Positions 35,204 to 47,300 of a stretch of DNA of 64,000 nt are shown piece by piece (positions within the stretch are counted from its first letter, which is position 1; the number at the start of each line of letters is the position of its first letter). The translations under genes and the position numbers were made by a program. The stretch is from contig JAJHZJ010000043.1 of assembly GCA_023548195.1 (NCBI GenBank), forward strand, positions 1,054,001 through 1,118,000. Direction: 5' to 3'. This DNA comes from Bettongia penicillata ogilbyi (lineage: Eukaryota; Chordata; Mammalia; Diprotodontia; Potoroidae). The notes beneath the pieces are model-generated. The model did not search any database. It was not told the origin of the DNA and saw only the letters and a list, made by a program, of their open reading frames with translations.

Positions 35204-35516
35204 TGGGCAGCTAGGTGGTGCAGAGGATAGAGCACCAGTGCAGGAGTCACAAGACTCTAGTTCAACTCTCACCTCAGACACTTGACACTCACTAGCTGTG
35301 TGACCTTGGGCAAGTCACTTAACCCCAACTGCCTCATCCTGGGTCATCTCTAGTCATCCTGATGAATATATGGTGACAGCATTCAGCTGGCTCTGGAGGA
35401 GAAGTGAGGCTGGTGACCTGCACAGCCCTCCCTCACTCAAACGAAGTCAAGTGCAAGTCATATCATCATTTTCTCTGATGGCACGGTTGTCTTCGGCAAC
35501 GAAGGATGAACACACT
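35204..35516 (+). mobile_element. WSINE-like marsupial SINE (in B')
   Basis: Duplicate of the SINE at 21182-21494, with GGAGTCACAAGACTC in place of GGAGTCAGGAAGACTC and GTGACAGCATTC in place of GTGACAGGATTC. Confidence 0.8.
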
Positions 35517-36146
35517 GTGCCAATAAGCCAGTGTTCAATAAAGCCCAGAATACAAATTACTTCTGAGTGAATGCCCTATGGATCTGGCTAGGATTTCTTG
35601 GGAAAGCAGGAAAGTAGTTTGGCAGAAAGTGGATTTAGACCAGCCGCTTCCACTATGCGTGTTATAACAACTTAAAACTGATACACAGATATTAAAAATC
35701 CCATCATAAAAAAGAGTGCCAGGTCAGGCACTTCCCACAGCGATGGCAAGGGGGAGCAGGAGCGTTTACAATGTGTATCGACAGTTTTAAGTTTTGCTAG
35801 TCTGTGCTCCCTTCCAGGCACACCTCACATGCTATTTTGTAGCACAAAGCTGCTCCCACTGGGTCTCTCCCTGTCCATGCCTTTATACCTCTAAATTCCT
35901 TTGCATTTTCTTTTAGTATTTAATGATCTGTGTGTGTGCTGTGCTCCATCCTTGCCCACCAATAGAAGGTCCTGCTTCACTCTGGTCTCTGTATTCCTGG
36001 CTCATGGTTATAGCTTAATTCCTGCTGGTTATGCTGGTTTATATGAGAGCTGCATGAGTAAGTCTGTCTGTGCCCTCTCAAAAGGGAAGGATAAGCCCAG
36101 AGGGCAAACCCGGGGCAGGGCATGGATGGGGAAGGTTGGGAAGCCA

Positions 36147-36284
36147 GTCTGTAGAGCTGTCCCAGAGGAGTGGGCTGCCCTGGGAGGTGGGGGAGGGCCT
36201 CAGTGGGAGCTGGGTGGCCACTTCTCTGCTGTGCGATAAGATATTCTTTTGGGGAGAGGCTGGGAGGTCCCCTCCCTAGCTCCT
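36147..36284 (+). mobile_element. CR1/L3-like 3' fragment (in B')
   Basis: Duplicate of 22128-22265. Confidence 0.45.
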
Positions 36285-36285
36285 G

Positions 36286-36445
36286 TGAAAGCCTGGCTGG
36301 CAGATGAAATATTCTGGTTTCACTATTTGCTCCCAATTAAAAGTTGTACTTGTCTGGATTTTACACAATGACCTTTGAAAAATACAGATCAAGGCAATTA
36401 GGAGGAGAAACATCCACACACCAGGGGCATGTAGAGGGAAAATAT
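36286..36445. promoter_or_regulatory. Candidate conserved non-coding element 1 (in B')
   Basis: Second copy of 22266-22430, including CCCAATTAAAAG and TGACCTTTGAAAAAT, unchanged. Confidence 0.3.
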
Positions 36446-36787
36446 CTAGGTGTCTGGTGGCAGGCACAGTTCCCTGTTATCTCTGTGTTGTCGGGGGTCT
36501 GGCAGCTGGGGAAGGCACTGGACACACAGCCCTGAGCACGGTGCCTGGTGTGGGGAACAGAGCCTTGCCTCGCTGCTGAAGAGCCGTGGGACTCTGGGCT
36601 TGAGCAGCCAGGCTGCAAAATGAGAGCATTCAGGTCATCCCCCAGTCTCGCTCCCCAAGGGCTCCTCACTAGCCCAGTGGCACCCAGCAGACCCTTCTGG
36701 GTCCTGTGACCACCAAGTGTGCGAGTGTGTGTGTGTGTGATGTCTTCTTTCTGGGCAGTGGAACAGGGCAGAGGCTGCTCCCTGATA

Positions 36788-36925
36788 AAACCTGAGAGCT
36801 TTCTAAAAATAGTCACATCACCTGCCTTCTGAGGGGGCGGGTCCTAGGATTATTTTATTACTGAGGCATTTTGTGGGGTTTTATATCAGCTGAGCAACTA
36901 AGGTGGGGAGGGCCCTCCTAGCAGC
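36788..36925. promoter_or_regulatory. Candidate conserved non-coding element 2 with MEF2-like site (in B')
   Basis: Second copy of 22770-22910; the MEF2-like CTAAAAATAG is at 36803-36812. Confidence 0.3.
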
Positions 36926-37949
36926 TCTCTACCCAAGCTCCTGTGTGACATCTGCATACCCCAAGTAATGGAGGAGGAGGGGGAGGAGGAGGGAGAGGAG
37001 GAGGAAGGAGAGCAGAGGAAGGAGGGGGAAGACAGAGATGCCTGAGATGCTTCCCCCCGCAAACACCCAGCCAGGGGGAGACAGACCTAATACTCCAGGT
37101 TTCTAGCTCAAAGCCCTGTCTTGCTTTGCTGTTCCAGTGCCACTGATAAGGCCTGAAAGCATTTTCCTGAGTCAGGTACAGAGCACGAGACTGGGGCGTC
37201 TAGGCCCTGAGATGAGGACAGAAAGGGACAGAGGAAGCCACAGGGAGACAGAAGTAGAGCTATGATGGCTCCTTCCCCATCCAGCTTGGAGTCTCCTCCC
37301 CAGGCTAGAGAGGCAGAGAACTGCAGACCAGGATGCCCATGGCAAAGACCAGGGCCTCTCCCTTCCCCTTGGGAGCCCTGGCACCAGAGGTGGGGACACA
37401 AAGGGACTGAGGAGGACAGAGAGAGGACAGCTGATTTCTGCAGAAGGCAGGATTTCATCTGAGGTTCAAAGAAGAGGAGCCAGGAGCCAGAAACCAGGAG
37501 GAAGCGAGTTCTAGACATGGGGGCAGTCATTGAGGATGCCCAGATCTGGGCAATGGTGTGTCAAGAGCAGAGGAGGCTGGGAAGGCAGGAAGGGTTGCAG
37601 GGGTGGGGAGAGCTAGTGGTACCCTGGATAGGCTAGGGAAATTCAGAAAGGCTTTGGTGAAAAGGGCTCAGTTTGGGCCTGTGGAGGTGTCTTGGAATGT
37701 AGGCGGGGCGGTCCCTTGTCTTGGCTCCTGAGGCCCTTCCCTTTCTGAGATCTGGATTCTGAGCCCCTGAAATCCTGTTCCTGAAGTCCTCAGGTGGGTG
37801 CTGAGCTCCCCAAGGGCAGGGGCTCTCCTTGGTATGACCCTTTCCTGCCAGGAGAGGACACAGAAGAGAGTGGGTGGGAAGGATGGAGGTTGTGCTACTG
37901 CATCTCAGGCCTGGAACAAGCAAGCCTGGTCTGCCCCTGAACGAGTGGA

Positions 37950-38266
37950 GAGAGAGAAGAGAAGAGAAGAGAAGAGAAGAGAAGAGAAGAGAAGAGAAGA
38001 GAAGAGAAGAGAAGAGAGAAGAGAAGAGAAGAGAAGAGAAGAGAAGAGAAGAGAAGAGAAGAGAAGAGAAGAGAAGAGAAGAGAAGAGAAGAGAAGAGAA
38101 GAGAAGAGAAGAGAAGAGAAGAGAAGAGAAGAGAAGAGAAGAGAAGAGAAGAGAAGAGAAGAGAAGAGAAGAGAAGAGAAGAGAAGAGAAGAGAAGAGAA
38201 GAGAGAGAAGAGAAGAGAAGAGAAGAGAAGAGAAGAGAAGAGAAGAGAAGAGAAGAGAAGAGAAAG
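37950..38266. repeat. (GAAGA)n array, A copy 3
   Basis: About 315 bp. This is the purest of the three arrays, with only two GAGAGAAGAG-type phase shifts. Confidence 0.95.
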
Positions 38267-38767
38267 ACAGAGAAAGGCAGAGACAGAGAGGCCCTGGGGC
38301 GGGGGGGCAGGGGATTGGACACTGAGCTATTTCTAGCTTCTTGAGGGTTCTGGCGACTCCCCGGGCAAAGCCAGCTGCCTCCTCTCAGATTTCATTCGGG
38401 TTTGGCTGGGAGGCCATGAGTCCCTCCTAGAGGAGGACAAGCAGCTGCCTGGCCAGCCCCACCCCCAGGTGTGCTTCAGATTCCCCCACAGGCAGGTCCT
38501 GGGTCGCAGAGACCACAAGTGCTGCTGGTCAGGGAGGTCAGGGAGGGGGAGCAGGCATGGCTATACATCAACTAAGGACTCACGGGAATGATGAGATTAT
38601 GGTCCAGTTGGACCCTTCCCCTGCTGACCCCTATCCCCAAGCCCAACACACACATTAAAGGAGAAGAAACATGGAAGAGGCTGGCAGAGGGGCCCCCTGC
38701 CCAGCAGTCAGCAGGGAGTACAGACCCCCTCCTGGGCCCAGCCCATGTCCCCTTCTCTATGGTTCTG

Positions 38768-39110
38768 GTCATGTTACTGTATTACTCAGTTAACTCCAGA
38801 GGCTCCTTATCACCTCCAAGATCCAATACTAAATCCTCTGTTCAGTATTCAAGGCCTTTCAGAATCCGATCCCCTCCTCCTTCCCAGTTTCCTTCCACTT
38901 GACTTCCCTCTGCCTCCCTGCTGCCCCTCTGACAAGATGTTCCATGTCCTCCCTCCGTGCCTTTGCACTGGCTGCTCCTCATTCCTGGAATGACCCCCCA
39001 ACTTCTTTCTAGACTCAGCTCCAATTCCCCCTTCCCAGGCCTGCCTGCCCTGTTGGGGGATCATTTCCAATGATCTCTATCTTGTTTGCACTTAGTCACT
39101 GCATGATGTT
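38768..39110 (+). mobile_element. L2 LINE 3' region, sense (A copy 3)
   Basis: Same element as at 24780-25130, present through the block duplication. Confidence 0.7.
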
Positions 39111-42100
39111 CTCCTCGAGCGGACTTTCTTTGCCCCTCCCCCAGTGCTGGCCCTTGGAGGCATGGACTGAGAAAGGCCATGCAGGCTTTGGAGGAAGGCC
39201 TGCAGAGGCTGAGGGTCTGGGACAGATTGATGGAGACCTGGCTGGCCTCATGCTGCCCAGGATCTGCCCTGTGCTCAGTGGATGTCTCCCAGAGGGCCAC
39301 AATGAAGGGGCCAGGTGTGCCCCCATGCCCACTGGGCTTGAGTGAGCCCTGGCTGAGGGCTGGGATGTGAACCATCTTTGCTGTGTGTCCGCAGCCCAGA
39401 CCTGCCCCTATCCATGCAATGTGAGGGTGGGGCTGGATGACTCCTGAAGACTGTCCTGCTCTGGGGACAGTTTCCTCAGAGGACATCTGAGAAGCTTCTG
39501 GCATCAGCCTTCTATGCTGTCCCCCTTCCTGGTAGGCCCAGGCTGAGCGCCATCACTGAATGTCACTGAATGACTCCTTATCCAACTGGAAGGTGCTCCA
39601 CTGTATGCAGGAAGACCCTGGGTCCCAGAGAGGAGCAGGCCCAGGGCATGGGTCCCCTGGCCAGGATGTGGGCCAGCCCCAGCCCCAGCCTCAGTGAATT
39701 GTCAGCATGGAGCCTTTCCCAAAGTGGCATCTCCACGGAGGAAGAAAGCCATCCAGTCTCTGCCACCATCCCTGCTATGGCCCAGCTGCCCTCACACATC
39801 CCCAGTGTTCACACAGCTCGGCTCCAAAGGGCCTCTTGCTTACCTGAGCAGGGTCCCTGGCAAAGGTCTGGTGAGCCCATGCAGACAGGTTCTTTTCTGG
39901 GCTCATCATGCTGGGCATGGGAGGTTCAGCAGGCCACAGCTGTCATGAGACTGTAAATCACACTGGCAGGAACAGCATACCGCTCCATAGAAGGGGAGGA
40001 ATTCTGACCAAGCCAGTAGGGACTGCCCGCATGGGGAGTGAGCTGACTAGGGGATGAGTCCCGTCACGTGGGCACCACACCTGGGGCTCTCTCTCTGAGC
40101 CTGGGCCGTCACCCTCGCTGGACTCCATGGGCAGGGCCCAGGAGCCTTCTGGGAAGAGGGAAGCTTCTTGGCTTGGTATGGGGAGGGGGTCAGCCCCAGT
40201 CAGGGTTTCCAGACTGGCCCTAGGAAGGAACTCTCAGGGCTGGCCATGGCCCTCCACAAGGACCAGGCAAGAGCCACAGTGCCCTGATTTGTTTCCAGGA
40301 AGAAAAGCTCTCCACTGCTCAGAACACCTTGGTTTCCTCCTCCTCCACAGCCCCCAAAAAGCTCACCAAGCTCCACTCCCCAACCCTCCAGCTTTCTCAG
40401 CGCCACAGGAGGCTGTCTGCGGCAGAATCCTCCCAGGATGTGGGGCCTGGCATGCTCCCTCAGGGCAGGCAGTGTTCAGCTGAGTCTGCCCTGGACAGTG
40501 CCTGTTATTTTCCCCAGATTGTGAGATGCCCAGGCCAGAGCCCAGGCCATCTGGCATTCCCTCAGGGAAGGGCTGAGCACACTGTAGGTGCTTCTCACTG
40601 ATAGACTGAGGAAAGACAGAGAGAGTCTCTGCTTCCTCTCTGGAAGTGTTAGCTGGCAGTTCGTGCCCTCTCCTCCTTTTCTGTCTGTTACTAATAGAGC
40701 AGCTAGAATTCACCTAACTATTGTCTCATTCATTCTCACACCAAGCCTGGCAGACAGAGCTATTGTGAGCATCCCTGTTGTCAAGGCTTGGAGAATCTGA
40801 ATGACCTGCTTTGGGACTCAGCAAACCCAGCCCCAAGCCTCCCAGCTCCCAGACTCTCTGCGGTCCCAGAGTCTCTGTGTGGTAGGAGTAGATGGTAATT
40901 CCTTGGGAGGTGGGGGGACAGATGGCATGAATTTGTAAGTGGGCACATAGGGCCTCTGACTGCCAGCTCTTCTTCCTTGTTACTCATGTGGCTTTGTGTC
41001 TTGGTAAAAAGACTTTCACTCTGGAGGCACGTCTCAGTTGTATTGGGCGGAAATAGACTGGGCTAGGTGAGGTTCTTGGGGTGAGGTCTGTGGCTGATGG
41101 TGACAGGGCCCAAAGAGCCACACTGCATGTGGTGAGGGGGGCTCCTTGAAGATGCCATAACTGAAACATCTGGGCCCTTTTCTGCCTCTGAGGGTGGGGC
41201 CTGGTCAGGGCCTCAGGCCATTCTTCCCTTGGCTCACATCGGGGCCAGTGCCTGGGATTTCTGCTACTTTTGGAGACTGGTATGGTGCATCTGGGATGTC
41301 ATGGGCCTGCTCCGGCAGGAACTTCCAGAGCCTGTCCACATTCATCACCTCCTGGAGGATTTTGGGAACATGCACAGCCCCCAGAGCAGCCTGGCCACAG
41401 GGAGGTCCAGGCCCTGCCTTGGCTGCCAGCTCCTTGGGCAACCTGCTCGAGCTTTGTCTGTGTTTGCTGTGTACAAAACGCAGTGGGTGCCAGGGACATG
41501 ACCCAGGGCGTCAGTGATGCCCCTGAAGACTCTGGCTTCCGGGAAGGTGCACTCTATCTTGAGGCTCAGCAGGCTTGGTAAACTCATGATGGGCCTGGCT
41601 AAAGGCTCCTCTAGGCCTGCCTTCATAGGGAAGTAGAGTAGGGAGAGAGATGCCACCCACAGGGCCTTGCCTCCTGGCCACATCTGCTCCTGGGAGGCAT
41701 CCAGCAGGCTACAAACATGAAGAAGGCCTCCACCCCAGGCAGACCATCCTGCTGGCCTCCAATCGGATGGGCCATCCCACTGGCCTACACCTAGACAGAC
41801 CATGCCACTGGTCTCCATCCCAGACAGACCATCCCACTTCCTACTGCCCTGGAACTCTCTTGAGACACCTCTCTCCAGGCCCCAGGCAGGACACGGATGC
41901 TGATCGTCAGATTCCCCCATCAGAGGGGGATGACTAGTGGACAGGGATTTTCTAGCCCCACTGGCCTGACACCAAGCCATTCAGCCACAGCAGCTTTTAA
42001 AAACAATGACAGTGATAATAGAACTAAGTGTTAGTCACAAGCAGTATGGGCCAGAGGGCTGGACCGGGACTCAGGAGGAGCTGAGTTTGAGTCCTGGGCT

Positions 42101-42754
42101 CTGCCTGCATGACTCCGGTCAAACTGAATTAGCTCAGTTACCAGGTCTGTAAAATGCCTATAGGAAACTGCAGTATTCCAGACAAACTGACCATCTTACT
42201 GTTCCTCTCCTATGACCCAGCATCTCGAATGCTCTCCCACCTTAGCTCTTTGCCCAAGCATTGCCTGCTAGAAATGGGGCCCCAACCTCACTTCTCTTGT
42301 ATCTCTTCTGTGCAAGTAGGCTTCTTCTTTCCCTTGCCAGAATAGAAGCACTCTGAGGATAAGGTCTTTCTATGCCCCAAGAAGGAAGGATGTCATGAGG
42401 GTTAGAGACACAGCTGGACCTGGAGCTAGGAAGACCTGGGTCCTCTGACCCCGCGTGACTGAACGATCCCAGGTTAGTCCTCACCTGCCTGTGATTGGAG
42501 CTATCAAGCAGGAGATGACCTGCATTGGTGAAGGAGCTTCCTCACCTGGGAGTTAATGAAGTCCAGCTCTGGGCCTTCCCCTTCCCAAAGCTTAGTAGCA
42601 GGCCTCACATGCTACCATAGCCTCTTAACTGAGGCCTGTGGATTGACTGACTGAGATTGTCTGGAAGCTAAGGACCCTCTCAAAGTCACCACTCACAGAT
42701 GAAAACAGAGAGTAAGGAAATGGAACAGAATGTTGATGTCCATATCAAGTCAAG

Positions 42755-45035
42755 TCAGAAAGCATTATTAAGCTCCTACTGTGTGCCAGGCCCTGAAAGA
42801 GGCAAAAGACTGTCCCTGCCCTTGAGGAGCTCACAGTTAATGCAAGAGTCAACAAGTAAACACAGATATCCCCATAAGCTATAGGCAGCATAAACATGAA
42901 ATAACTGAGAGAGAGGGATGGCAAAGAGGATCGTGGCATCATGGAGCTGATGCCATGACAGGCAAGTGAACTGCATTTAAGTAAGGCAGGGCTGTGCAGA
43001 GAAGGATTCCAGGAGAAGGCAGGATTTTATCTGGGACTTGGAGGAAGTCAGGGAAGTCTATAAGCAGAGATGAGGAGGGAGAGCATTCCAGACACAGGGG
43101 ATGGCCAGAGAGAATGCCTGGAGCTCAGAGATGGAGTAGGGTCTTGGCAGTGGAACAGCCATGAGGCCAAGGTCACTGGATCGAAGACGACATGACGTGG
43201 AATAAGGCAGAAGAAGCCTGGAAAGGAGGCTAGGTCATAAAGGTTTTGAATGAAGAGCAGGACATTCTGTATTTAATCCTGGAGGCCATAGGAGCCACTG
43301 GAGTTTATCAAATAGGAAGTGACATAGTTGGATCTGCATTTTAGGAAAATTATTTTCGTGCCTGGATGGAGGATGGACTAGAGGAAGGAGAGACTTGGGG
43401 CAGGCAGACACCCCAGTAGCTATTGCAGCAGTCCAGGTGGGAGGGAATGAGGGTCTGCTCCAGGGTGGGGCCTCAGAGGAGAGGAGGGAGAATTTTGGAG
43501 ATGTTGCAGAAGTGAAATTGACCAGAAATGTTGCAGACGTGAAATCAACAAGAGATGTTGCAGAGGTGAAATTGACCACAGACACTGCAGAGGTGAAATG
43601 GACAGACCTTGTTGCCATATTGGATATGGGGAGTCAGCAATGAGGTGAGAAGTTCATGGCAATTTCTTCGTTTAAAGGCAGGAGAGTGTTATCCTCTACA
43701 GTCACAGAGGTTTGGAAGAGGGAAGGGTTAGGGAGGAAAGAGTATGTGTTGTGCTTTGGACATATTGAGCCTAAGATGGCTACTGGATGTTCAGTTCGAG
43801 ATGTTAGAGAGGCGAAGTTAGGAGAGAAGTGAGGGCTGAATAAGGAGACATGAGAATCCTCAGCTTTCCTCAGGGACCAACTAAAAGCCAGTGCTTTACA
43901 GGAAGCATTTCCCAAACTCTTTTCACTCTAGTGTCTGTGTTCATTGTTTCTTGTTTATCTTTCCTCTAGCTTGTTTGCACAGATTGATTTGTTTGTGTTT
44001 CCCTCATTAGATTGTGAATTCCTGGTGAGAAGAGACTGTCTTTTGCCTCTTTGTGCATCCCCGGTGCTTAGCACAGTGCTTGTCACTTAGTAGGCATTTA
44101 ATACATGTTGATTAACTGACTGATTTGCATAAAGAAAGTAATTAAATTCATGGGTGCTGATGAGATCATCAAGTGAAGGAGGAGGGAGAAGAGGAGAGGG
44201 CCCAGGACAGTGTCCTGAGAAGCAGCTATTGGAGGGTTTAGGAGGAGGATCCAGTAAAGGAGACAGAGAGAGAGAGCAGTCAGAGAGGCAGAAGGAGAAC
44301 CAGAGTCCTGAAAACCTAGAGAGAAGAAAATCTAAATGAAGAGTGATCCACAGTGTCAGCAACTGCAGAGTGGGAGGTCAAGGTGCATGAGGACTAAGAG
44401 ATCCCTGGTCACTTTGGAACCAGTGAAGGATCAAGTCAGATGCCAGACGGTGGAATTAGGAAGAGATTAAGATGAAAGGGAGTGGATGCATCAATTGCAG
44501 ATGACCAAGGAATTTGGCTAGAAATGGGAGGAGAGGTAAAAGATGATAATTAACAGGGAGGGATGGATCAAAGATTTTCTGAGGATGGGGGGACCTGCGC
44601 ATGTTCATAGGCAGACCGGAGGGAGCCGGTAGAGAGGGAGATACTGAACACAAGTGAGAGAGGGGATGGCAGAGGGGCAGTCTGCTGGAGGAGACAAGAT
44701 GAAGGGGATCTCTTGAGCAGATAAGAGGGGTTGGCCTTGGTCAGGAGTAAGGCCACCTCATCAAGGGAGATTAGTGAAGGAGAGATGGGCTGATAGGAGA
44801 TGAGGAAGAGGAGAGAAGAGGGAGCTCATGGCAAATCGCCTCAATTTTTTTTCGTAAAATATGAAATGAGGCTCTCATCTGAGAGTGAGGGAGGAGGGGA
44901 AGCTATGGGAAGTTGGAGGAGGGATGAGAAGCTCTGGAGGTCACTGTAGAGGATGGGAGAGTGAACTAATGAGAGAGGTCTGACAGGATTACCAAGCAGC
45001 AGTGAGGGCCCAGGGGAGGTGTGTCACATCAATTT
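42755..45035 (-). mobile_element. L2 LINE, antisense, longest copy (C' and beyond)
   Basis: This is the C' counterpart of the L2 at 28780-30605, with the nested sense 3' tail at about 43915-44135. Past 44569 it continues through CATGTTCATAGGCAGACCGG, GGCAGTCTGCTGGAGGAGAC, GGGGTTGGCCTTGGTCAGGA and CCTCAATTTTTTTTCGTAAA to GCAGTGAGGGCCCAGGGGAG. This shows that the first copy was cut off at the C/A' junction. All frames are dead. Confidence 0.75.
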
Positions 45036-45827
45036 GGAGTGTGTCCTGTCTGAATGGTGGTGTGGATGGTGAGGGTGACCCAGGGCTAAGGCTTGATCTT
45101 ATCTACCCTGCCAGTCAAAGCTCTCCGGGGAAGGTGCCAAGGTGGGTATGGTAACCTCCTGTGTCCCCCCCATACTGCCCAGCATAGTGCCAGGTACTTA
45201 ATAACATTAGCAACAATCTCATCTGACGTTTCCAAACTGCTACAGAATCCTTCATCACTCACAGGGAGTCCTGGGCAGAATCCTCCCATTTTCCCTGGCT
45301 ATGTGCCCAGTCCTCTATGCTCAGCAACTTGGCAGCAGGGCCATTGATGAGTGCTAGAGACTGGATCTCTCAGCAGCCTTGCACCTGCTAGATCCTGGGA
45401 TCTGGCCATGGCATTGCCCCCAGCTGGCCAGTAGTGTGCCAACCTGAACCCCTGTCCTTGGAGTTGAGACCACCCAGTCCACCTGCTGGATCTGAGGAAG
45501 CAGGCACCAGCCCCCCTTTCCCCAGCTTTGGTGAATAGGAGGAAGGATCTTGACATGCAGCCTGACATGGCAGGGGAAGTGTCTGCTGGGATCACAAACC
45601 CAGGTATAACTGTGAAGATTGAGGGGAAAGCCTGGACTGAGGTATCTCAGGCTGAGCCAGGTCCCTCTCATTAGGAAACCCTGCCAGGAGGCTTCTGAGA
45701 ATGAGCAGACCTTCCCTCCAGCTCATCACAGAATCCATGTGGGCATCAGCATGTCTCAGGCCCCAGGTGAGGGCAGCTAGGTGCCTTCTCCATAAGTCAG
45801 GACCACTGGCCATCCTTCCTACCCCTG

Positions 45828-45930
45828 AGGACCTACACATGTTTGTAGGCAGGACTCAGGGAGCCAGTAGAGAGGGAGAGCCTGAGCACAAATGAGAGAG
45901 GGGATGGCACAGGGGCTGTCTGCTGGAGGG
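45828..45930 (-). mobile_element. L2 fragment, antisense
   Basis: CATGTTTGTAGGCAGGACTC, then GGGAGCCAGTAGAGAGGGAG, then GCTGTCTGCTGGAGG parallels the 44595-44695 part of the longer L2. Confidence 0.65.
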
Positions 45931-46469
45931 AAGCCACCCCTCCTCTTCCCTTCTGGGCCACTTGATGCAGAGGCTGCAGTTCCCTCCTGCTTTTGACCAA
46001 ACATCTGCCCTTAGGCTTAGCCCAAGTCATTGAAAAGAATCCAATGGACTGATCCGGGAACAAAGAGGGCCTTTCTGTCTGTCTTCAGTGGGTCAGATGC
46101 AGAAGGTGCCTAGCCCCAGACCAGTGGACATGGGGGGTGGACAGGGGGGTGACAATTCCCATTTAATTCCAGTATAGATTGAGGGCTCAGACATTGCTGT
46201 CTTCTAGCAAGTCCTGGGCATGATGTGCATCATACAGCACAAGGAGAAAGGGTGGGGGGAGTGGTGCTAAGGAAGGAAGCAGGGAAGGGGGAGCCACAGT
46301 AGCTGAGGCCCAGTCCTATGCACTGGTGACCTGGACTCTAGAGGCTCACAGTCAATGAACTTAGGAAAGGAACAGAGAGGGGTCAGGACCCCTCTGAACC
46401 ACTGTCTGCTTGAGAAATGCTCATGCTGGCGCAATTCACAAAATGAAACAATAAAAAAGAAAACAAAGG

Positions 46470-46525
46470 TGGCATGTATATGTACGTGTGTACATGTATG
46501 TATGTGTGTATGTGCATGTGTGGAG
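46470..46525. repeat. TG/TA-rich microsatellite
   Basis: ATGTATATGTACGTGTGTAC followed by ATGTATGTATGTGTGTATGT; impure alternating purine-pyrimidine sequence. Confidence 0.8.
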
Positions 46526-47185
46526 CTGACTCACCACAGTGGGAGCCAGGACCTCCAGTGAAGCTGGACTGAGGCCCATCAGTGGCTGGGGGGGAAGTCA
46601 GAGACCTTCTGACCCTAACTCCTCACTGCATAGCTTGAGGGAGAAAGAATGTGTCTAGGGCCACATGCAGAGGCACCATGTGTGCCCTCAGACCAAGGCC
46701 CTGCTATGCCCACTGTCCTGGGTGTGTGCCTCTTGAATGGGTAGATTCCTTGGATGGTGAGCTTGGGGAAAGCCTCATCTCCCTGGATGACCCTCCAGGA
46801 TGGCTGACCAGATCCCAGGAGCGGCTGTGCCCAGGCAGAGGGTCCAGCTTGGCTACCCCCAGCACTGTCAAGGCCCAAGAGGCTAGCCTGCACTGGCAGC
46901 TGGTGGGCTGGTAAAGACACAGACAGAGGGGGATGAGCATTCCTTTATTGTGATTGGTCTGTGGTGCTGGGCTCCTCCTTCTCCTCTTCCTCCTCTCCCC
47001 AAGGATGCTTAAGCCCTGCCTGTTCTGGGGACTTTGCATCAGAGCATAGAGATGCCTGGCCTCCAGGGTCAACAGCAGACCTTCCAGCTGAAAGGGCCCT
47101 CTGAAACCCACAACAATGAAAGCAACCATGTCCCTCCCGGCTAGTGCGGCTCCAGGACAATTCTGGTGCCAGTGAGGGCACCTGT
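46526..47185. other. Non-genic sequence, nothing recognised
   Basis: No repeat family and no splice-flanked frame stands out. A CTCCTTCTCCTCTTCCTCC pyrimidine run lies at 46973-46998. Confidence 0.4.
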
Positions 47186-47189
47186 ATCT

Positions 47190-47300
47190 TGAGTTTCTGG
47201 AAGTGACCTGGCCAAGGTCTCCCAGATTGGGTGCAACAGTCAGGATTCAACTCCAGGTCCTTGGATTCCAAATCCAGGGCTCACAAGGCAGAGACACATC
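47190..47300 (-). mobile_element. MIR-type fragment, antisense
   Basis: CTGGCCAAGGTCTCCCAGAT, then CAACAGTCAGGATTCAACTC, then CAGGTCCTTGGATTCCAAAT is reverse-complement SINE order. Confidence 0.55.

Larger units (their letters stand above)
37608..42082 (+). repeat. Segment A, copy 3 (A'')
   Basis: It shares with copy 2 the GAGAGCTAG start, CCCCGGGCAAAGCC and most homopolymer lengths, and so looks closer to copy 2 than to copy 1. A private difference is CCAACCCTCCAGCTTTC near 40385, where the others have CCCCACAGC. Confidence 0.9.
35120..44569 (+). repeat. Large direct repeat, second full B'-A''-C' unit (9.45 kb)
   Basis: B' 35120-37607 (2488 bp), A'' 37608-42082 (4475 bp), C' 42083-44569 (2487 bp). 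Beyond 44569 the sequence continues into flanking DNA (the rest of the L2), so the right end of this unit is the original genomic continuation. Confidence 0.9.
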
